64,000 nt of DNA from positions 12,708 to 76,707 of the forward strand of contig CAWEGV010000007.1 in assembly GCA_963808615.1 (NCBI GenBank), in the 5' to 3' direction. The position numbers and the translations under genes are program-made. The notes beneath the pieces are model-generated. The model did not search any database, was not told the origin of the DNA, and saw only the letters and a list, made by a program, of their open reading frames with translations. Each line of letters begins with the position of its first letter. Within the stretch, counting starts at the first letter, position 1. Shown here in pieces: positions 56,575 to 64,000 of this stretch. Source of the stretch: Palsa-504 sp963808615 (GTDB taxonomy: Bacteria; Actinomycetota; Actinomycetes; Streptosporangiales; Streptosporangiaceae).

Positions 56575-59256
56575 ATGCTCGAAGATCTTGACCCGGCCGA
56601 GACCCGCGAATGGCTGGAAGCCCTCGACTCGGTGCTGGCCTTCGAGGGCGCGGACCGCGCCTTCTACCTGCTGGATGAGGTGACCGCCGAGGCCCGCCGC
56701 AAGGGGGCCCCGGTCCCCTACAGCGCCACCACGCCGTACCTGAACACGATCCTGCCGGCATCCGAGGACCGGCTCAGTCCGCAGGATGAGGTCATCGATC
56801 ACCGCATCCGGTCGCTGATCCGGTGGAACGCGCTGGCCATCGTGCTGCGCGCCAATGCGGAATCGTCCGAGCTAGGCGGGCACATCGCCAGCTTCCAGTC
56901 CGCGGCGACGCTGTACGAAGTGGGGTTCCAGCACTTCTTCCGGGGCGCGGACTCCGGCCACGGCGGCGGCGACCTGCTGTTCATCCAGGGGCACTCTTCG
57001 CCGGGCATCTACGCCCGGTCGTTCGTGGAGGGGCGGCTGACCGAGGAGCAGCTGACAAAGTTCCGGATGGAGGTCGACGCCGGGAATGGGCAGGGTGGGC
57101 TGTCGTCCTACCCGCACCCGTGGCTCATGCCTGACTACTGGCAGATGCCGACGGTGTCCATGGGCCTGGGCCCGATCATGGCCATCTACCAGGCCCGGTT
57201 CCTGAAATACCTGGCCCACCGCGGGCTGGCCGACACCGCCAACCGGAAGGTCTGGGCGTTCCTCGGCGACGGCGAAACCGACGAGCCGGAGTCGCTGGGC
57301 GCCATCGCCATGGCCAGCCGGGAGAAGCTGGACAACCTGATCTTCGTGGTCAACGCCAACCTGCAGCGGCTGGACGGCCCGGTGCGCGGCAACGGGAAGA
57401 TCATCCAGGAGCTGGAGGGCATCTTCCGCGGCGCGGGCTGGAACGTGATCAAGGTGATCTGGGGCAGCGCCTGGGACCCGCTGATCGCCCGGGACACCAG
57501 CGGGCTGCTGCTGAAGCGGATGGAAGAGGCCGTCGACGGCGAGTACCAGGACTTCAAGTCCAAGAACGGCGCCTACGTCCGGGAGAAGTTCTTCGGCAAG
57601 TACCCCGAGCTGGCCGAGATGGTGGCCGGGATGACCGACGACGAGATCTGGGCGCTGAACCGCGGCGGCCACGACCCGGTCAAGGTGTACGCCGCCTACT
57701 CCGCCGCGGTGCGTCACACCGGCCAGCCCACCGTGATCCTGGCCAAGACGATCAAGGGCTACGGGATGGGCGAGTCCGGCGAGGGCCAGAACATCACCCA
57801 TCAGCAGAAACACATGGCCGACGCCGCGCTGGCCAGGTTCCGGGACCGGTTCAACCTGCCGCTGACCGACGAGCAGCTGAAGCAGCTGCCGTTCCTGCGG
57901 TTCGACGAGGGCAGCGAGGAGCTGGCCTACCTGCGGGAACGGCGGGCCGCCCTGGGCGGGTACCTGCCGACCCGGCGGCGTCGTTCGACCAAGACGCTGG
58001 CCATTCCCGAGCTGTCGGCGTTCGGCGGGCAGCTGGGCGGGACGCCGGGCCGGGAGATCTCCACCACGATGGCGTTCGTGCGGATCCTCAACACGCTGCT
58101 GCGGGACAAGAACATCGGCCGGCACGTGGTGCCGATCGTGCCCGACGAGTCGAGGACGTTCGGGATGGAGGGCATGTTCCGGCAGTACGGCATCTTCAGC
58201 CAGGCGGGCCAGCTGTACCAGCCGGAGGACGCCAACCAGCTGATGTACTACCGGGAAGCGCCGGACGGGCAGATGCTGCAGGAGGGCATCAACGAGGCAG
58301 GCGCGATGGCCTCCTGGATCGCCGCGGCCACCGCCTACAGCACCAGCGACGTGCAGATGATCCCGTTCTACATCTTCTACTCGATGTTCGGCTTCCAGCG
58401 GGTCATGGACCTGGCCTGGGCGGCCGGCGACTCGCGGGCCCGCGGCTTCCTGCTCGGCGGGACCTCCGGCCGGACCACGCTGAACGGCGAGGGGCTGCAG
58501 CACGAGGACGGGCACAGCCACGTGCTGTCCTCGGTCATCCCCAACTGCGTGTCTTACGACCCGACGTTCTCCTACGAGGTCGCCGTCATCATCCACGACG
58601 GCCTGCGGCGGATGGTGGCCGAGCAGGAGGACGTGTTCTTCTACGTCACGCTGATGAACGAGAACTACGAGCACCCGGCGCTGCCGGAGGGCGCCGAGGC
58701 CGGGATCCTGCGCGGCATGTACCTGCTGCGGTCTTCCGGTTCCTTTGCGTCCGCTGGGGGGCCGGCGGTGCAGCTGCTGGGCAGCGGGACCATCCTGCGG
58801 GAGGTGCTGGCCGGGGCGGACCTGCTGGCCTCGGATTACGGCGTCGCGTGCGACGTGTGGAGCGCGACCAGCTTCACCGAGCTGCGGCGGGACGGGCTGG
58901 CCGCCGAGCGGTGGAACATGCTGCATCCTTCGGAGCAGCCGCGGCGCTGTTATGTGGAGGAGTGCCTGGCCGGGCGGGCGGGCCCGGTGGTGGCGGCGAC
59001 CGACTACGTGCGGACGTACGCCGACCAGATCCGGCCGTTCGTGCCGGGGCGGTACAAGGTGCTGGGGACCGACGGGTACGGGCGTTCGGACTACCGGCGC
59101 AACCTGCGTCGGTTCTTCGAGGTCGACCGGCACTACGTGGCCGTGGCCGCGCTGTCGTCGCTGGCTGCGGAGGGAGCGGTGCCCGCTTCGGCGGTGGCGG
59201 ACGCGATCGCGCGGTACGGCGTCGACCCGGATAAGCCGGATCCGGCGCGTTCCTGA
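56575..59256 (+). CDS. aceE: Pyruvate dehydrogenase E1 component, homodimeric type
   Basis: 893 aa, full length. TPP motif: VWAFLGDGETDEPESLGAIA (about residue 230) with NANLQRLDGPVRGNGKIIQE. Family marks include YQARFLKYLAHRGL, IKGYGMGESGEGQNITHQQK and EGMFRQYGIFSQAGQLYQPE, and the C-terminal transketolase-like domain is intact. It decarboxylates pyruvate and passes the acetyl group to lipoyl-E2. It is the first gene of an E1-E2-E3 operon; the 124 bp before it, shared with the divergent hydrolase, must contain the promoter. Confidence 0.96.
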   Translation: MLEDLDPAETREWLEALDSVLAFEGADRAFYLLDEVTAEARRKGAPVPYSATTPYLNTILPASEDRLSPQDEVIDHRIRSLIRWNALAIVLRANAESSELGGHIASFQSAATLYEVGFQHFFRGADSGHGGGDLLFIQGHSSPGIYARSFVEGRLTEEQLTKFRMEVDAGNGQGGLSSYPHPWLMPDYWQMPTVSMGLGPIMAIYQARFLKYLAHRGLADTANRKVWAFLGDGETDEPESLGAIAMASREKLDNLIFVVNANLQRLDGPVRGNGKIIQELEGIFRGAGWNVIKVIWGSAWDPLIARDTSGLLLKRMEEAVDGEYQDFKSKNGAYVREKFFGKYPELAEMVAGMTDDEIWALNRGGHDPVKVYAAYSAAVRHTGQPTVILAKTIKGYGMGESGEGQNITHQQKHMADAALARFRDRFNLPLTDEQLKQLPFLRFDEGSEELAYLRERRAALGGYLPTRRRRSTKTLAIPELSAFGGQLGGTPGREISTTMAFVRILNTLLRDKNIGRHVVPIVPDESRTFGMEGMFRQYGIFSQAGQLYQPEDANQLMYYREAPDGQMLQEGINEAGAMASWIAAATAYSTSDVQMIPFYIFYSMFGFQRVMDLAWAAGDSRARGFLLGGTSGRTTLNGEGLQHEDGHSHVLSSVIPNCVSYDPTFSYEVAVIIHDGLRRMVAEQEDVFFYVTLMNENYEHPALPEGAEAGILRGMYLLRSSGSFASAGGPAVQLLGSGTILREVLAGADLLASDYGVACDVWSATSFTELRRDGLAAERWNMLHPSEQPRRCYVEECLAGRAGPVVAATDYVRTYADQIRPFVPGRYKVLGTDGYGRSDYRRNLRRFFEVDRHYVAVAALSSLAAEGAVPASAVADAIARYGVDPDKPDPARS

Positions 59257-59284
59257 TCTTTGATCTTTCGCGAAAGGAGCGGTC

Positions 59285-60634
59285 GTGGCCGCTGCGACTG
59301 AAGTCAGCGTCCCGGACCTCGGCGACTTCGCCGACGTGCCGGTCATCGAGATCCACGTCACGGCCGGGGACGTGGTCAACGCGGAGGACCCGCTGGTCAC
59401 GCTGGAATCGGACAAGGCCGCCATGGACGTGCCCTCCCCCGCCGCGGGCACCGTCCGCGAGCTGCGGGTCAAGGTGGGCGACCTGGTCAGCCGCGGGTCG
59501 CCGATCCTGCTGCTGGACACCGAGGGCACGAACACGGCGCCGCCGTCCTTTACCGAGCAGCAGGAACCGCCCGGGCAGCAGGCGGCGGACCCGGTGGCGG
59601 CGGCGCAGGAGCCAGCCCGGCGTTCGGCTGCCTCTGCAACGCCCCCGGTGGCGGAGGGCGGGCCGCCGGTGACGGCTACGGCGGCTGAGGCTGGCGCGGC
59701 CGGGGCTGGGGCGGCGGACTTTGACGGGGTGCACGCGGGGCCGGGGGCGCGGCGGCTGGCGCGTGAGCTTGGCGTGGACCTCACCAGGGTGTCGGGAAGC
59801 GGGCCGAAGGGGCGGATCACCAAGGACGACGTGATCGCGAACGTGCGGGGGCCTGCAGCGGCTCCCGCCGCTCCGGCGGCCGCGGCCGCCTCTGGGGCCG
59901 GGATCCCTGAGGTGCCGGCGCAGGACTTCTCGAAGTTCGGCCCGGTCGAGGTGCGGCCGCTGACCCGTATCCAGCGGCTGTCCGGTCCCGCCCTGCACCG
60001 GTCGTGGCTGAACGTCCCGCACGTCACGCACAACGACGAGGCGGACATCACCGAGCTGGACGCCTACCGGCGGGAGCTGGATGCCGCGGCCAAGGCCGAG
60101 GGATACCGGGTGACGCTGCTGGCCTTCCTGCTGAAGGCCTCGGCGTCGGCGCTGCGCGAGTTCGGTAAGTTCAACAGCTCGCTGACCCAGGAGAAGGACG
60201 CGCTGATCTACAAGGGCTACTACCACCTGGGCGTGGCGGTCGACACGCCCGACGGCCTGGTGGTGCCGGTGATCCGCGACGTTGACAAGAAAGGCATCCG
60301 GGAGCTCAGCCGGGAGCTCGGCGCCGTCTCGGCGCGGGCCCGGGAAGGCAAGCTGACCCTTCCCGACTTGCAGGGGGCCTGCTTCACCATCTCCAGCCTG
60401 GGCGGCATCGGCGGGACTAGCTTCACGCCCATCGTCAACGCCCCCGAGGTGGCCATCCTGGGTGTGGTCCGGGCCAAGACCGCCCCGGTGTGGGACGGGT
60501 CGGCGTTCGTGCCGCGGCTGATGCTGCCGATCTCGCTGTCCTACGACCACCGGGTCATCGACGGAGCGCTGGCCGCGCGGTTCGCCCGGTACCTGTGCCA
60601 GCTGCTGGAAGACATCCGCGGTCTGCTGTTGTGA
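59285..60634 (+). CDS. aceF: Dihydrolipoamide acetyltransferase (E2) with one lipoyl domain
   Basis: 449 aa. One lipoyl domain (residues 1-78) with lipoylation Lys in ESDKAAMDVPSP (about 42). An Ala/Pro/Glu-rich linker leads to a peripheral-subunit-binding domain (PGARRLARELGVDLTRVSGS, GPKGRITKDDVI, about 150-190). A second linker precedes the catalytic domain, which ends SYDHRVIDGALAARFARYLC with the HxxxDG active site. It transfers acetyl to CoA. A cgaaaggagcg site precedes the GTG. Only one lipoyl domain is here; two more are on E3. Confidence 0.95.
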   Translation: MAAATEVSVPDLGDFADVPVIEIHVTAGDVVNAEDPLVTLESDKAAMDVPSPAAGTVRELRVKVGDLVSRGSPILLLDTEGTNTAPPSFTEQQEPPGQQAADPVAAAQEPARRSAASATPPVAEGGPPVTATAAEAGAAGAGAADFDGVHAGPGARRLARELGVDLTRVSGSGPKGRITKDDVIANVRGPAAAPAAPAAAAASGAGIPEVPAQDFSKFGPVEVRPLTRIQRLSGPALHRSWLNVPHVTHNDEADITELDAYRRELDAAAKAEGYRVTLLAFLLKASASALREFGKFNSSLTQEKDALIYKGYYHLGVAVDTPDGLVVPVIRDVDKKGIRELSRELGAVSARAREGKLTLPDLQGACFTISSLGGIGGTSFTPIVNAPEVAILGVVRAKTAPVWDGSAFVPRLMLPISLSYDHRVIDGALAARFARYLCQLLEDIRGLLL

Positions 60635-60670
60635 CTGCGGCCTCCATTATCTGCTTCCCTGGAGCCTGAC

Positions 60671-62743
<2,073 letters not shown>

Positions 62744-63012
62744 TCATTCAATGGGTGCGGCACTCTACGTAAAAGAGCGGTATTTGATAGGCCTCGCCGC
62801 ATCGTGGCCAGGCTCGGTGCGGCGTCTGGTGATCGGCGCGGCGTACCGGCTGGGACGGGGCCACCCGGGACCATGCGGCTGGGGCGCCCTGCCAGCTAGA
62901 TTCGGAGGTTGGCACGATCATCGAAACTGGGCTGGGGCGGGTGAGACGGGCGAGGTCCGCGGGCGGCCTGGGATCGTTCGGGACGGGTCATGAGACACGC
63001 ATTGGGTGAGCG

Positions 63013-63264
63013 GTGACATCGGACGATCGCGGGCAGCCGGACAGCGCGGGCCGGGGCAAGCTCGGCGGGCAGCCGCCGGACAGCGCGGGCTTGGCCAAGC
63101 TGGGCGGACAGCCGGGGCTGTGCATGGACTGCCAGCACGCCAGGATCAACGAGACGCGCCGGGGCACCGCCTATCTTCGCTGCATCCGGGCCAGCTGGGA
63201 TGATCGGCTGGTGCGCTATCCGCGGCTTCCGGTCAGCGAGTGCGTCGGGTTCGAGGCGCGATGA
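63013..63264 (+). CDS. Small Cys-rich hypothetical protein
   Basis: 83 aa from GTG. The first 35 residues are low-complexity with a repeated KLGGQPPDSAG-like unit. The second half contains four Cys: CMDCQHARINETRRGTAYLR, then Cys, and a last one in SECVGFEAR, spaced like a small zinc ribbon. I do not recognise a named family, but the Cys pattern and codon bias support a real gene. The stretch 62744-63012 before it shows no other gene. Confidence 0.6.
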   Translation: MTSDDRGQPDSAGRGKLGGQPPDSAGLAKLGGQPGLCMDCQHARINETRRGTAYLRCIRASWDDRLVRYPRLPVSECVGFEAR

Positions 63265-63313
63265 CCTCGCCGGCGGGAGGCCAGCGGACGCGGCCCGGCA
63301 GCAGGCTCGGCGG

Positions 63314-63589
63314 GTGGCTCTTACCGTGCGGGCGGCGGCGCCCGGGGACCTGGCCGGGCTGCGGGCCATCGAGTTCTCCGGCGAGGCGATGTTCCGGCGG
63401 ATCGGGATCGTCTTCCCGCCCGGCCCGGCGACCGCCGAGACGGCGGTCGCCGAGGGCGCGGACATCTTCGTGGCCGGCGACCCGCCGGTCGGCTTCGCCG
63501 CGGTCATCGAGATGGACGGGTACCCGCATCTGGAGCAGATCTCGGTGCGGGCCAGCCAGGGCCGGACGGGCAGGATGAACGGGAAATGA
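63314..63589 (+). pseudogene. GNAT acetyltransferase, truncated before the acetyl-CoA site
   Basis: From a GTG at 63314 the frame reads VRAAAPGDLAGLRAIEFSGE, FVAGDPPVGFAAVIEMDGYP and HLEQISVRASQGRTGRMNGK, then stops. This is the first 90 residues of a GNAT domain; the pyrophosphate-binding loop is broken after QGRTGR, where GxGxxL should follow. The stop overlaps the DUF1810 start (ATGA), so the end may have been recruited for coupled translation. It is probably non-catalytic. Confidence 0.68.
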
Positions 63590-64000
63590 CCACCGGCGAC
63601 CCGTATGACCTGCAGCGCTTCGTGGCGGCCCAGGACGCCGGAGGGACCTACGATCGTGCCGCCGCCGAGCTGCGTGCGGGCCGCAAGACCAGCCACTGGA
63701 TGTGGTTCATCTTCCCGCAGATCGCGGGCCTGGGTTACAGCCCGATGGCCCAGGCCTACGCGATCAACTCGCTGGCCGAGGCCCGGGCCTACCTGGCGGA
63801 TCCGGTGCTCGGCGCCCGGCTCACCGAGTGCGCCGGGATCTTGACCCGGGTGCCGGGACGCACCGCGGAGCAGATCTTCGGCGAGGTCGACGCGATGAAG
63901 CTCCGCTCCTCGGTCACGCTGTTCATGCACGCCGCGCCCGGCGATCCCGTGTTCCGGCAGGTCCTGGACCAGTACTTCGACGGGATCCCCGATCCCGCGA
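63586..64000 (+). CDS. DUF1810-family protein (5' part; runs off the window)
   Basis: The ATG at 63586 overlaps the stop of the GNAT remnant. The visible 138 codons match DUF1810: YDLQRFVAAQDAGGTYDRAA, ELRAGRKTSHWMWFIFPQIA, GLGYSPMAQAYAINSLAEAR, LSECAGIL-type segment and MKLRSSVTLFMHAAPGDPVF. The family is cytoplasmic and of unknown function, about 140-150 aa long, so only a few residues are missing at the right edge. Confidence 0.9.
   Translation, partial: MTTGDPYDLQRFVAAQDAGGTYDRAAAELRAGRKTSHWMWFIFPQIAGLGYSPMAQAYAINSLAEARAYLADPVLGARLTECAGILTRVPGRTAEQIFGEVDAMKLRSSVTLFMHAAPGDPVFRQVLDQYFDGIPDPA

Noticed and set aside
56872..60051. Minus-strand open frame of 1059 codons
   Set aside because: Antisense to aceE and aceF, composition typical of a mirror frame, no recognisable motif.
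62751..62993. Possible 80-codon gene after lpd
   Set aside because: No ribosome site, no recognisable motif and poor codon bias.

Overview
This 64 kb window is GC-rich chromosomal DNA from a high-GC actinomycete. Evidence for the lineage: strong third-position GC bias, GTG/TTG starts, leaderless regulator genes, a gene of the SCO5389 family, an Rv1733c-type membrane protein, PadR/HAAS and TetR regulators, and DUF3089 and DUF1206 proteins. I cannot name a species. No rRNA, tRNA, CRISPR array, phage module or replication origin was recognised.

Layout. 0-5 kb: a frameshifted MEDS-domain gene at the left edge, then a three-gene membrane-lipid operon on the minus strand (DUF1206 protein, diacylglycerol-kinase-like enzyme, tandem PAP2 phosphatase). 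5.5-12.7 kb: transglutaminase-like protein, YcaQ-type glycosylase and cold-shock protein, mixed with a dense run of decayed genes (GYD fragment, pyruvate-oxidase-like gene, VOC protein, Rv1733c-like protein, MBL hydrolase). 12-20.5 kb: MBL protein, terpenoid-cyclase-like protein, PadR/HAAS pair, DUF3089 lipoprotein, GGDEF-EAL protein and a subtilisin-like secreted protease.

20.7-34.7 kb is an acyl-CoA catabolism region: two class III CoA transferases, a cyclase-family protein, an HTD2-type hydratase, two acyl-CoA dehydrogenases, EtfAB and a thiolase, interleaved with a TetR/SDR pair and two toxin-antitoxin modules. The divergent pair at 25.9-28.1 kb resembles the mesaconyl-CoA isomerase and mesaconyl-C4-CoA hydratase of the 3-hydroxypropionate bi-cycle and is the most interesting metabolic lead.

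35.3-43.9 kb: a secreted S53 (sedolisin) peptidase, then a junk-rich segment with an IS982-like element and remnants of a toxin-antitoxin pair, an ABC permease, and a threonine aldolase. After it come an intact nucleotidyltransferase/HTH pair and an SCO5389-family gene behind a Fur/Zur-like box. 44-52 kb: a TPR protein and a molybdopterin oxidoreductase operon (LysR regulator, fused FeS-NrfD subunit, catalytic subunit, TorD-like chaperone). 52-55 kb: a decayed split transketolase followed by intact 3-hydroxyisobutyrate-dehydrogenase-like and 6-oxocamphor-hydrolase-like genes. 55.6-62.7 kb: a serine hydrolase and a complete pyruvate dehydrogenase operon (E1, E2, E3) whose E3 carries two N-terminal lipoyl domains. 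The right edge holds a small Cys-rich protein, a truncated acetyltransferase and the start of a DUF1810 gene.

Two themes run through the window. Many accessory genes are broken by frameshifts or by internal deletions that join their two ends. A dispersed module of inverted CCGTTCGG/CCGAACGG boxes occurs in several intergenic regions and is a candidate operator for a shared regulator.
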